The translations under genes and the position numbers were made by a program. DNA of 64,000 nucleotides from Volutella citrinella (lineage: Eukaryota; Ascomycota; Sordariomycetes; Hypocreales; Nectriaceae), in the NCBI GenBank assembly GCA_034401135.1, contig JAWZSP010000009.1, positions 1,054,001 through 1,118,000 of the forward strand. Reading direction: 5' to 3'. The notes beneath the pieces are model-generated. The model was not told the origin of the DNA and made no database searches. It saw only the letters and a program-made list of their open reading frames with translations. Below are positions 1 through 12,000 of the stretch, one piece after another. The number at the start of each line of letters is the position of its first letter. Position 1 is the first letter of the stretch.

Positions 1-2865
1 CACATGAAATCCTTCCTTGACGCATACGCGTCCCAGAGCATATCGGGCAGGCTGGAAGCCAGCCCAGCTGAGGTCAGCTTCCAGGGGACAGGCAGCTGAA
101 AGGCGGCTGATTCAGAACAGCATTGGCCTTTGCCAGGCCATACTGAGATGTGGAATTGATGGATGCAGTACTGCAACACTGCTGCTGGTCCGTACTAGCC
201 CAAGGGGACGGCGTTATGACCCAGTTGAAGAGACGCCAGCCCCGCCGTAAGGTGTCGATAACGATTGCAATGACGCCGCCATTATCCGGAGCTGGCTGGC
301 TGCATCAACGAAACAAACCATCAGGTGAGTTTTTTTTTCTCTCCTCCATGCTTGCTTCTTTCACGACTCTGCCAAGTCTGCCTTCCCCTATACTGGGGAG
401 TATTGGGATGTGCGGCTGCGCCCCAGTTAATATGGAGCGCTGGGGCCCCCGGCATGCATCCGCATCGTCGGCACCTCTCCTCTTTGGCCCAACCCGACCA
501 GGGCCTGGAGAACACCAGTGACCAGAGAGCGGGTGTTCGGATTTCAATGGAAAGGGAAACAGGCAAGATGCCCTGTAGTTAATATATTTGCCCATGTTGT
601 GATGGAATGATGGCACAGTGTTGATTGATTACCATCCCAGTTGCGTCAGCTGGCCTTTCATCTTCCATCTCATTACTCTGTGACACGACGGCGGGTGTGC
701 CTGGTCCACGGATTTTCTGCCCTCTGCCCACCTATTCCCAACCGTGTCTTAGTGTGAGGCTCTTTCTGTTTGGGCTCCAGCGGCCGGTTGGTCGATCTTC
801 CTCTTTGAACATGTCATTCATGCGCCAACCGAAGACGCTGGGACTCCCAGGCTTTGCCCGGCTGAATGCGGTCCTGCATCAATGCCACATGCCTTCGCAG
901 ACGCCAGCGGCCGAAAAGGTTGGACCCTGCCTCCTGGGCGTCTAAAACATGAGATCTGAGTCGCTGCTCTAAACCTGGGACGCTCATCTGCCACGACCCA
1001 GTGGAGGCAACCCGGATCGGCGCCAGGGGTTGGCGCCGCTGTCTGGCGACGCCCTCTCGCGTGCAGAAGTTGCAGCAGCAAGCCTGACCATGTGACCGTG
1101 TCCAGAGCCTACTCGTCGCCGTCTGGGCCAGATCTCGAAAGCAGGCAAGGCGGCAGCATCCTCAAACAAGCCATCTTAGTGATCAGACCGCCACCAGGCG
1201 GCTACCAGCGCAGGCGACAGAGCAAAGGCGCCGGTCTCGTTTCGGCTCCGCCTGTCAACTCCAGGAGTCCAGTGCTGGCCAAGAAGCCCAGGCCAGGACC
1301 AGGTTGTGGCCCGACCCACCTAGCGTGAAACAATAGCACCCACGGCTGAGCCGTTTGCTTGTGCACCGGGGCGACACTGGCAGCCTGCATTTCGGTCTGC
1401 TGTTCGCTCAAGGAGGCTGACCAGAGAAGGGGAATCCCGTCCTTCTCTTCCCAGCTCTGTGGAGCGGCAAAGCACACTGCTGCACAATTCAGGAGCCGCG
1501 GGCACATGTCGCCGCCAGCAAGGAGCGGTGTGCATTGAAGTGCGTGCAGACATAATTCTCACTGTGGCACTCACTCCCTTCTAATGTCAGGGAGGGTCCC
1601 ATTCCTGACTACCAACATTCTATGCGCATCAGACGGACGAATACGGCACTGTGATTGATCATGTATGCTCTATATCTCGTACAAGTAGACTGATGTAACT
1701 CGATGTCTATGCCGTGATGTACAGCGTAGTTGGCGCATCATGCTCCCCATACAGCTAATCGTGTCGCGAATCAGCCTTACGACATTTGGTGCTAAAGATA
1801 ACCACACCCACCCACCACCTGACGCATACGATCTAATCAATACGAGAAATGATGCGTCTTGTCGCTCACCACCACCCACCAAGTTATAAGTGATTTGTTC
1901 ATTCATCTCGAAACTCGGACTCTGTAATGGTGCTATTCCGGCATCTCGCATAGTAAAAGTCAAGCAGCCAAGGCCTTGATCCGCGTGATTCCTACAGCGG
2001 ATGTGGCCGATGTCCTATTTGATGTCTTACACCACTCAGAATCTACGCCTAGTCTCAAGGGCTGAGACTAAACATAGTGCACACCTTCTTTGAGTAGGCG
2101 CTCGTGATCAGTTAGGACGCCGAATCTAGGCCCAATTCTTCCCTCAGCAGTGTGCCATCAATTGCCTAGTGGACCAGCGTCTAGTCTTTACAGCTAATCT
2201 TGCCTTTATTTTAAATTCTTACCCACGCTAGAAGCAGGAAAGCAGGTGAGCATATTCGAGGGGATAGTTTTACTGCACCTACGATGGCGCGTTGGTTGGA
2301 GATGGATGAAGGACTGTATTCCCCGCTCAAGCTATCAACTACGATGTAATAATTATTACGCTTTGAGCTGGCAGGACATGTTCAATTCAGAAAAGCGAGG
2401 GAAAACAAAGTCCTAACGGAAACTAAGAATGTAAAATTGTGCGACGAAGGTCTAAGTCTGTAGAGATCCTAACCAGACGAAAGTGCGAGGACAGGTTTAG
2501 GGTACGGCCAGCCAACGACGCTCGACCAAACCAGGGTTCGAAGCAATCAAAGCAGAGTTCCATGGCTTGCATGGCTCGCCCTATCAAACGATTCTAAGAC
2601 AGCCGTGGTTGAAATGTCTTTGGTTGGTATGAGAATGATTCACAGTTGTGTTGAAGAAGTGTGAAACAGTGCCTGCATAGTGCACCTGATCATTAAGCGA
2701 GCAATCCAACTGGAAATCAGAACACACCACAACACGCACTTGAGTCTGCACAACAATAAACCACCAAGTTCTCAGCCAGAAATGCTCACAGGATCACAGA
2801 ACAGAAGCCCCGAGGCCAGCTTGGAAGCTCCTGTTCACACGCCCTTTCTGAGCTCTTGAGATGAA
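1..2865. other. Gene-poor left flank
   Basis: I find no supportable gene in these 2.9 kb. Open frames are short (up to about 120 codons), overlap on both strands and show no recognisable domain. A GTTCGAA string near 2534 is not flanked by a T-arm stem, so I do not call a tRNA. An 8-bp perfect inverted repeat lies at 2050-2070. The 3' part should contain the 3' UTR of the minus-strand gene that ends at 2866. Confidence 0.6.
2050..2070. repeat. 8-bp perfect inverted repeat (hairpin)
   Basis: TAGTCTCA and TGAGACTA are separated by a 5-nt loop. The site lies in non-coding DNA about 0.8 kb beyond the 3' end of the neprosin-like gene. It has no T-tract and no known family. It could be a short transcript hairpin or chance. 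Confidence 0.35.
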
Positions 2866-5385
2866 TTATCTCCTGCCGTACTCCGTTGCGATAACACGCT
2901 TAGTCTCCATGATGCTCACGACAGTCAGCGCCTGAGCCGTCCTGCTCGTCGCCCCGATCCTGAATCCATGGCTATGCTTCACCAAGCGGAGCTGGCCACC
3001 ACCCACCTCGGTGTCCCAGCCCCGGTTCGTGTTCGCTATCGTCGTCCAGAGATTCTGGGCGGCGTTGAAGCTGGTGCAGTAGACGTGGCTGGAGGGCTCG
3101 TCTCCGCCGCGGTAGCCCGTCACGAAGACGTCCATGTTGCGGGATCGTCGGCGCCGCACGGCCACCACGTCGGAGCGGCCATCAAAGATCTTTGTGCTCG
3201 TCCCGACGGCGGTGCCGTAGCCGATGGGCGTCCAGAACTTGCTCTCGCCTGTGGGCGTCAGCCCGATGCCCGACCATCCCGTCGATGTGGTCCAGCTGCA
3301 CGTGTATAGCTGGCGGTCCGATGCCACGGCGAAGAGATCCATCCTGTCTGAGCCATTGGCCAGCCCGGACAGCCTGCCGCCGGCGAAGAAGCTCGTGGCC
3401 CGAGGGGGGAAGACACACCTGTCCGGAGGGCTGGTGCCAATGTCCCCGAAGAGCGTCCAAGGGCCGTTGGGGCCGATCCACGACGCCGTGTAGACGCGCC
3501 CGTTGTCGCCCATCATGAAGACGTCCAGCGAGTGTCCATCTCGGGCGAGGACTAGAGGCTCGGCGTTTGCTGCAAAGGCCGCTGCGCCAAAGCCGCGTCC
3601 CCGGAGCTCCCATGGCGCCCACTTGGGCTCCTCGGCATCGGAGCGCCACCACGACGTCCACACGTTGGAGCTGCCGCCGTTGATGAAGACATCGACCTGC
3701 TCAGGCACGCGCGAAACGGCCGTGATGGGGGCACCCGAGGGGAAGCGACTATCGCCCGATATGTCCTTCCACGGCTTGATGCCCGTGTCGGTGTCCACCG
3801 CGCACCAGTACACCTTGCCGTCCTTTGCCACGGCGAAGACATCGATGGTCATGTAGGTGCGCGACACGACGGCGAGGCCGGCCGTGATGTCGAAGTCGGG
3901 CGTGTTTTCACCAAAGTAGAGCCTCGACCACTCGCCCCGTTCGTTGAAGCCGGACCAGTCGTTCTCGTCGCCCTGCCAGCAGAGCCACACCCGGCCGTCG
4001 ACGCCGATCATGAACAGGTCCGTGATGTCTTCGGCGCGCGCCGTCGTGCAGACGGGGCCCAGCGGGTCAAACGTCGGGCCCCGGAGCTTCTTGTTGGTGC
4101 CAGATATGTCCTCCCACTCATCCCACCATCCAAAGGGTCTTGGAAGCCCCGAGCCGCCGAGGTAGCAGTATGAGCCGGCTTTCGTTCCAGACCGGGGAGT
4201 GAAGCGGATGTCATACATTTTCGTGTCGGCGGCCTTCCTCCCGTCTTCCGAGTAGCCTATGAACTTGGTCTTGTCCGCCAGCTCCCACACGTCGGGATCT
4301 TCGGGAGTGCTAATCTTTCGCTGAATGTTTCTGATAAAGGCCGCCTTCCCGAATCCCTCTGTTGGCCTCCTCCCGCTGCCCATGTCAGTGGTGGTTCGAG
4401 GCTGGGGGTCGTCGGGGGTGTCCTTTGCGCGATCGTAGTCGGCATCTAGGACCTCGCCGTAGAAGTCGCACAGGTTGGCGTGATGTGCAAGCGTCTTTGT
4501 CTTGTCAGGTTGCCCCAGCTCGAAGAACCTCAACGGGAAGAAGCCGTTCCAGACCCCGTCAATCGCGAGATACCAGCCGTCCTTCATCTTCTTCTGGCCC
4601 CTGACGAGATGCCACTGCAGCGTGAAAACTTTCTGTTCTCCTCCAATGTGGCTCGCGGGCATGAACGTGCCAGCTCTCCATTTGTTTCGTGGGTCGCTGG
4701 TGAGATATTGATACCCACGATTGTTCTCCTTGGTGACGTATCCCCCGACACCCCAATCTTCTTTGCAGTAGCCGTTGGTCGTGAAGAAGATGAACAAGTA
4801 TGGACTCCCGGCTCTTTGGTCCTCATCAACACGATCTCCGAACCTCTGCCAGCCCGCCTCTAGCGTCTGGATCCGATGAGATGGATCGTTGTTCCCAACA
4901 AATATCTGGATGAGGGACATGTCCTGCTCCTCAATGGCCGGCCGGAAGCGTGAAAAGGAGGCATACATTCCGTACGTCAACTTCTCCTCGTCCTTGAGGT
5001 TCTTTCTCAGCATATAACCCGCGTACCATCTTCGGTCGACGGCCACCTGGTGGCCGCAAGGATCATCCTGCCCATCCGCGAGCAGTCGGAAGCGGCGCTC
5101 GTCTGCAACATGGCCTGGTGGAGGAACCTTTTTACTGATCTTCTTCCACGTCTCTTGATCGATTCTGTTTCTGGCGGGCTTCTCCAGCTCCGTATTCGAA
5201 TTCTGCCTTTGGGGTTCCGTCGAAGATTCGTGGCTTTCATCCGGTGCATCGTCATTGTGGCTGGCCGATGGGGCCGGGTTGGCGGGGCTGCTGTCGCCGG
5301 CCCCGTCGCCGCCGATCGCCGGAGCCAGGCCCGAAGCGGGGATCGGGTTTACGGCGCTGAGTTTCGGACGCGATAAAGAGCACAT
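2866..5385 (-). CDS. Neprosin-domain protein with C-terminal beta-propeller repeats
   Basis: The product has 839 residues and no intron. Residues about 85-320 resemble the neprosin (DUF239) fold of glutamic prolyl endopeptidases: LEAGWQRFGD, LFIFFTTNGYC, a GG-x-Q segment and FYGEVLD. E176 and E311 fall where the two catalytic glutamates of neprosin are expected. Residues about 455-770 hold six imperfect repeats of the type MTIDVFAVAKDGKVYW, 50-70 residues apart, as in sialidase- or PLL-lectin-like propellers, so glycan or surface binding is a reasonable inference. The N-terminus chosen here (MCSLSRPK...) has no signal peptide and runs into a Ser/Pro/Asp-rich linker. A signal-like hydrophobic stretch is encoded just upstream in another frame. 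The gene diverges from the Tc-toxin-like gene, which suggests joint expression. The protease assignment is moderate and the substrate is unknown. Confidence 0.75.
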   Translation of the reverse strand: MCSLSRPKLSAVNPIPASGLAPAIGGDGAGDSSPANPAPSASHNDDAPDESHESSTEPQRQNSNTELEKPARNRIDQETWKKISKKVPPPGHVADERRFRLLADGQDDPCGHQVAVDRRWYAGYMLRKNLKDEEKLTYGMYASFSRFRPAIEEQDMSLIQIFVGNNDPSHRIQTLEAGWQRFGDRVDEDQRAGSPYLFIFFTTNGYCKEDWGVGGYVTKENNRGYQYLTSDPRNKWRAGTFMPASHIGGEQKVFTLQWHLVRGQKKMKDGWYLAIDGVWNGFFPLRFFELGQPDKTKTLAHHANLCDFYGEVLDADYDRAKDTPDDPQPRTTTDMGSGRRPTEGFGKAAFIRNIQRKISTPEDPDVWELADKTKFIGYSEDGRKAADTKMYDIRFTPRSGTKAGSYCYLGGSGLPRPFGWWDEWEDISGTNKKLRGPTFDPLGPVCTTARAEDITDLFMIGVDGRVWLCWQGDENDWSGFNERGEWSRLYFGENTPDFDITAGLAVVSRTYMTIDVFAVAKDGKVYWCAVDTDTGIKPWKDISGDSRFPSGAPITAVSRVPEQVDVFINGGSSNVWTSWWRSDAEEPKWAPWELRGRGFGAAAFAANAEPLVLARDGHSLDVFMMGDNGRVYTASWIGPNGPWTLFGDIGTSPPDRCVFPPRATSFFAGGRLSGLANGSDRMDLFAVASDRQLYTCSWTTSTGWSGIGLTPTGESKFWTPIGYGTAVGTSTKIFDGRSDVVAVRRRRSRNMDVFVTGYRGGDEPSSHVYCTSFNAAQNLWTTIANTNRGWDTEVGGGQLRLVKHSHGFRIGATSRTAQALTVVSIMETKRVIATEYGRR

Positions 5386-6024
5386 CTTGGGCCTTGGTTT
5401 TCCTAGTTGAAATCACTCTGATTCTTGGAGGCGAGGAAATGCGACCGGAGGCAGTCAAGAGAACCATCGCCGTCAGAATAAGGAACGGGCCGGTCTCTCG
5501 CCTCGTCCTGTCAGGCCTAGCTAGCCAGTCCGTCCCATATCGGCGCTCTATCGCTGGCCAGAGCTGGCTTCAGTCCTAGAACCAGGAGCCGAAAGGCAGT
5601 GTGACAGCCCCGAGGCCCAATACTTGTCTCTGAATGGTCGGCCCTATAGCTGGGGAAAAGCCCCCCTCTTCAGCTGCCGCCGGTTATACCCAATTGGCTG
5701 AGAGGCGTCGTCCTACGGGCGTGTATACCAATTGAATGTATCACCAGACCCTGCTGCATTAAGCCATCCGACAGCCACAGTCAGACAGCCAGGCTCCCAT
5801 GCCCAGATTGTTGCGTTTTCTGACGGAGGTGAGGAGCTCGGGCAATATGTTTCTGGTTACCTCAGGCTTGCTGGTCGAAGCTATCTGCCACCCGAGCAGC
5901 TCAATGCAATAACCACCATCCTCCTCTTTAAGCTACACTTACACGATAACAAACTCTGAAACCCTAAAACACGCAATCCGGGTGTAGATGCTCATAGGAT
6001 AACACCCAAAAAAGTCAATTCATC
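5386..6024. other. Divergent promoter region of the neprosin-like and Tc-like genes
   Basis: This 639-bp spacer separates two genes that point away from each other. It carries two related CCAAT-containing motifs (5685-5697 and 5724-5736). The neprosin-proximal end (5386-5490) also encodes, on the minus strand, an open stretch reading FLILTAMVLLTASG that looks like a signal peptide but is out of frame with the annotated start. No other gene is seen. Confidence 0.6.
5685..5736. promoter_or_regulatory. Duplicated CCAAT-type motif in the shared promoter
   Basis: TATACCCAATTGG (5685-5697) and TATACCAATTGAA (5724-5736) are near-identical copies 39 bp apart. CCAATTGG reads as a CCAAT box on both strands, which suits a bidirectional promoter. 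Binding by the fungal HAP/CCAAT complex is an inference from the core sequence only. Confidence 0.4.
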
Positions 6025-9000
6025 ATGGCGGACCCTTCGCAGACCACCGCCTGGCATACTCGGCCAGAGCTGGACCTGCCACTCTCTCGGCTGAGCTTCC
6101 TGGCCGAGATTGTGCCCGAAAATCTTGAGCCAGCAGTCACTACACTGCGCGAGAAGCATCGCGCCGGAGCTCCAGAGCACAGGATTGCTCTGGCTGCTGC
6201 TGTGAAGGACCAAGATGTCGGTGATGATGACGTCCGGCGGCTCTTGCTGGTCAACGAGCTGGCCAATCTCACCGACGAGAACCGGAGTCTAACAAAAGGG
6301 CTGGCATCGAATATGGATGGGATGCTGGAGATGAGGGATGTCGCACGCGGGTTCTCTCACCACCGAATGGCCCAGCTGATGCAAGGCACGGCCGGAGAGA
6401 CCAGCGATGGCTCCCAACGACTCGGTCTGCGGGCCATGAATACGACGACATCACAGCCAAAAGAGATCCCAGAGGAGGTCATAAGTCTCCAGAGAAAGCT
6501 TTTTCATCAACATGGCAGTGCTGTCGTGGCAAGAATGGTCAAGGACCGTGAAATTGTCATTGGCTCCCGGCCAGCCTCAAAGATGTCGCTTAGGATATCT
6601 GCGATCAGCAGTGAGGACGAGGGACCAGTCGACGAGGCTGTCAACTTCCTTGATCAGTCGAAAGACTTTGACATCCGGGCGCAGTCTCTTGTCGTATACT
6701 TGAATGAGACTCAAAAGTCTCTGAAAGAGCCTGTTGCCCGGGCGCTCAAGACCATCCAGACAATGCAGGCTCTCACACATACTCCCGAAGCCCTACCGGC
6801 CCTGTCACAGTCTGGCATGACATCGGCCCTCATTGTTTCTCAAATTCCCCAGAAGAAGTTTGCATCTACCCTGGGCGAGGACCTCGGAGGTCGCGATGTC
6901 GCAGCGGCAATCCATCACCATGCGACCACGATCACGACCCGAAACGCCATGGCCCTCTCTTCAATCCTGGGCGAAGCGCGAGGAAGCGGCGTTGCCATGA
7001 TCGACGGAAATATGAAGAGAAAAGAGATGATTTCGCAAGCCAAAGATGTCGTGTCCAAAGAGAAGGAGCGCGTCAATCTCGAAAACCTCTTCGGCACAAT
7101 GGACGTCTGCGAGTGCGACGACTGCAACTCCGTTACATCTCCAGCAGCATACTTCGTCGAGTTGTTGCAGTACCTTCGGAACAACAATCTTGATCCCAAC
7201 TCTGATCGGATGGACCCCAATTCTGGGGGTAAGAAGGGTCAAACGGGATACGACCGAAAATCGCCGCTTGGCGTGCTGCTATCTAGGCGGCCTGACATTG
7301 CCTGCCTCGACTTGTCTTGTGCCAATACCAAGACGGTACTTCCCTATATCGACTTGGCAAACGAGGCAATGGAGAGCTTTGTGGTCCATCTTGAGGAGTA
7401 TGAGGCCACGGCCCCTGAGCCAGGCAATCCGAGGCAAAAGCAGGCCATCATTGATGTTTACAATGCTGACCCAGATGCCACCGAAGGGCTGGGTGGAAGC
7501 TCTGCCGAGCTTCTGGCCAAACCGCAGAATACAAATGACAAAGCCTATTGCATCTTGGCTAACTCTGTGTATCCGACTACCAAACTCCCCTTCAACCAGC
7601 CAGTAGCCTTCATCCGGCTATTCCTGGAGTTCCTTGGAACCAGCAGGGCTGAGCTGGGAGAAAGGTTTGTTGGTAAATACACGCCTCCTACCAATGTTGC
7701 TGTGGAGCCCAAGAGTTGCGCCCCTCAGCTGCAAAGCAAGACCTCTGAGGTGATAGAGACACCAGGGACCAGAAAGCCCAAGGGCTGTGGATGGGACTCT
7801 GGCTGCTCTTCGGACGACGACAGTTGTGAGGACGACGATGGGACTGATCCGGTGCCCCCTTGCGAGCCCGAGACAGGCGACCCCATCTCCAAGTCAGACC
7901 AAGAATGCCTTGAGAGACTGCATGAAACTGCCCTCCAGAGGTCAAATGATGCTGAAAGACTCCTTCTCACACAAGAGGAGTACATCATTCTCACTCGGGA
8001 AGCTTTCTGGCAGAAGAAGCATTTCGAGATTCGCCATGGACGAAGCTTCACGGACGAGGAATACAGGTCCAAAGTTGGCGTTCGAAAGAGCTACGAGTAC
8101 TGGGGCGTTGACTACGGCCGGGTCGAAGACATGCTTAGCCAGGTTGAAACTGACGGCACGGGCAAAGGTCTCACTTTCGTCAAGGATCAGTTCCTGCCTA
8201 GGTCTGGCATTACGTATGCTGAACTGGTCGACCTGTTGAGAACTGAGTTTATCAATCCCAACATGCTCAAAGGCCGAGACAAGGTCATCATGGAAGCCTT
8301 CCGACTAAGCTACAAGTTCATGATGAAGCTGGTCAGGAAAGGTCGCGGGAGGGAGAGGTTCTGCGATTTGGTCGAGTTCATCGACTCCCCTGCTTGGCAT
8401 AGGAAACTCAAAGAGTTCAGCGAGGTTGACATCATGACCTTTTTCGACGAGGATGATGACGAGCGCTGTGCTGGCAAAGATAAGGCCAAGGCCAAAGAAG
8501 GATGCCGTCACCACCACCCCGATCCTTGCACGTGCAAACGACGAAAGCGCATACTGAAGTGGCTCTGTACATACTTTGATCGGATGGGGAAGATAATAGT
8601 GCTGGAGTCCTTGATTGCGCCATTCCAACTCCCTTGGGATGCAAAGCTCGTGGTCAAAAAGCCTAGAGCCTCCACGCCGGTGCCAGAACGTCCTCGACTT
8701 GCCATGGAGCAGACGAAAGACGATTCAGAGAACGAAGAGGTGGTCGGTCTGATGAGAATGGACTGCACCATTATCGAAAAGGACAGTATCACTGATGATA
8801 ACCCTGCTGGCAAGCTGCTCGGCCGCATCGACCTAACTGGAAAGGTCGTCTCCATCAAGATCCAGAATGGTCAGGAGGAGCCGACTCCATGGAGCGATGT
8901 ATATCCAGACACGACCGGTCTTCCTAAAGACACAGTAGTGCAACGCGTTACATATGTCCGAACTCTTGCAAATGATCCGATCGGAGAGATTGGCGCGGAC

Positions 9001-12000
9001 TCCATCTTCCGGGTCGACGGCGAGAAGGATGGGCAGATTCCCTGGATGGGACTGAACGATGACTGCGACATAAGCCGAGACCGGCTGAGGCACTTGGATG
9101 GATCAAGCTGCTGTGAGGAAGACTATGAGAAGATGCACCGATTTCTTCGTCTGTGGCGAAAACTGGGCTGGACAATGGTGGAAGTTGATGAGGCTCTGAG
9201 GGTGCTCGGAATCGAGACGCCCTCCACGCCGATATGTGATCCACCCACGGAGCCAACACCCCCGACACAGCCACCAGAGCTTCCTGCTGTCGACGATGAT
9301 GTGGATTGGGATGACTTCTCACGAAATTGTAGTGATGGGAACTGTGGCGAGGAGGGCTGCGGTTGTGGAAGCTACAAACCTCCCACATCAGATGGCAAGA
9401 CGGAAGATCCCAATGCCTGCACTTGTCGCCACCGCGGCTGTCACCATCATTGCCATCCAAAGCCTAGGAAGCCTGTGGTGCAGCCGAGCCCTATCATCTC
9501 ACCTGATTTCCTCCATCAGCTCGTTGCACTCAAGAAGCTTGCGGCTCTAACTGGGCTGGACATCATCAACCTCCTGGCTTTGTTCGGGACAGTTTCGATA
9601 ACTGGCACGCCAAGCCTCTACAGCCGTCTCTTCCTCACACACAACCTCTTGGGTGTGGACAGAGTCTTTGCAGCTGATGACAATGGCAACTACTTGGCCT
9701 CCTCGCCGCCAGAGAAATTCGCAGACCACCAACCAATCCTGCTCGCTGCTTTCCAGCTCAAGATCAAGGACTTGACTGACATTATTGCTCAGGGCGGGAT
9801 TATTCCTGGCGGATTATCTGCAGATCTCACATTGGAGAACGTGAGCAGGCTGTACCGCTACGTGCTCCTTGGTAGAATCCTGCAAGTCAAGCCGGCTCAA
9901 CTGCCACTGATTCTCGAAACCATTGGCTTCGAGGTCGGAGCAAACAGCACGTTTCTGTCCGTCTCAAGAACAGTCGAGCTTGTGGAACTGTGGCAGTCCA
10001 TGTCAGATACGGGATTCACTTTTTCGCAGATCCACTACCTACTCAAAGGCACCGAGGTGGACCAGCGTCGACCCGTGGGCCCAACCGAAACCACGGTCTT
10101 GCGAGCAACCATGGCCATTTACACAGGTCTCGGCAACATTGACACTGAACATCCGGATATAAGAGAGGGCCTAAACCCTGAAAACATCGAAACGGCGGCG
10201 TTGGCAAAGGCAACTTCTGCGCTGGTCCTGCAGAACGCGCAGCTCATCTTCGACTCAGACTTTTCCTCCAAGATCTCGGCTTTCCTGGACGGCTCCTTGG
10301 TCTTCTCCACCACAGCACCGCCAGGTCTAGTCATTGCAATCCCACAGGACGACAAGGCTTTGACTACGAAACTCAACTATGCAAACGGAGCGCCAGCAAC
10401 GCTGCAAATTACAGGGCAGTTGACTGACGATGAGAGACAGCGAGCCATTGCTCTGTCTGGCAACGCCGGATGGGCTAAGGCAATACGACGGTGTGCCAAT
10501 CAAGCCAAAACATTCCTCCGACAGCTCTTGCTCTCAGGGGTATTCCCGACCGACCAGGAAGAGGAAGCGAAGAAGCAGCTTCTCGCCGGTGACGTTGCAC
10601 CCATCAACGACCCTGACCCTGAGGCACCTCCCAACCCAGGCACCGCGCCACCGAAGCGGCTTTACTTCCTCACCTGGTTCATTCCTTTCTTGAGGAGAAA
10701 GCTGGCGGACAAACTCATCATTGATACCATATCTACGGCTGCCTCCCTCGAGACACTCGTTGCGGGTGTGTTGCTTCGGGATATTGTGGTAGACCCAACC
10801 GACACCACGGGCCAGACAAGCGCCCTCGAGGCACTTCAGAAGATCAAGGATAATCCCGGATCCTCGACTGACGGGTTTGACGGGTTTCTTGTACCGCCGA
10901 CTTCAGACAGATACATCCTGATTGGCGAAGTCGATGCGAAACCAACTCTCCAGCTGGATGGCCAGCCCGTTGAAATGAAGAACAGCAACGTGGACGGCAC
11001 GGAAGAAGGGGAATCCAATATCTGGGCCACGGATCCAGTACCTCTTACTGGTGGCCAGCTGTACAAAATCACCCTCCGCGGCGTGCCCCAAGGGTATTTC
11101 AAGTGGAAGACCGAGCGGAATCTGCCAGTGACGGTTCCCCCGAGCGCCCTGCTCGCAAACTACGTCACTGGCGCACTTCGTTCCATGTTTTCCGTCGTGT
11201 ACAAATGTGCCATGGCCATCAACGGGTTCAACCTGACGCTCGATGAGGTGTCCCATATCTGGAAGCACGGTGGTGATTTCGGGGCTGGCGGCAGTCCGTT
11301 CAACTGGAATGCTCTGACCTTGCCGACCTGGATTCGACTACGGAACTATGTAAAGCTCCGTGATAGTCTGCCAAAGCTCGAGGTGCGCCTCATTGACCTC
11401 TTCGCCTGGGCTTCAGATGCCACTGCCAGCAGTGCAGACATTGCCACGAGAATACACGACGCGACGCTGTGGGAAGCCATCGATGTTGGGGCATTGATAT
11501 CGCCAAAGAACTTTGGCTTTTCTAGCCCGTCCGACTTCAAGAACGAGATCAAACTGGCGAAGCTTCAGCAGGCACTCGACGTGTCGACCAAAATTGGAAT
11601 GCCCATCGAGTCGCTGTTCAGATGGGCAAAGCCACAAATCAACTTTTGGAAGCTGCTCGAAGTCGCAAACGGCATTCGGACGGCAATCCGGGCCCTCTAT
11701 AAACTGTCGGATTGGGAGATTGCCATCAAGCCGACGTACGACAAGCTCCGGCAGCTCCAGAGCGATGCGCTCACGGCATATCTCATCAACCAACCTGCCC
11801 TCAAGGAGCAAGACGTCTTTGATGCCGATTCGCTGTTCGAGTTCCTCCTCATTGACACGCAAATGTGTCCCTGCATGGAGACTTCGCGTCTCAAGCAGGC
11901 GACGAGCACCGTTCAGCTCTTCATCCAGCGCTGCTTCTTAGACCTGGAGAAGGAAAAGTACAAAATCGTCGCCAGCATGTTGGACCGCGAAAGATGGAGC

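Noticed and set aside
2525..2550. Possible tRNA B-box (GGTTCGAAGC)
   Set aside because: The flanking bases do not form a T-arm stem and no A-box or acceptor stem is found at the right distance.
2866..5385. Neprosin-like gene as part of a bacterial-type TcB component
   Set aside because: It lacks the size, the SpvB-like beta-propeller and the RHS repeats of TcB/TcC. The repeats are of the DVF-x-x-G-x-x-W lectin/propeller type.
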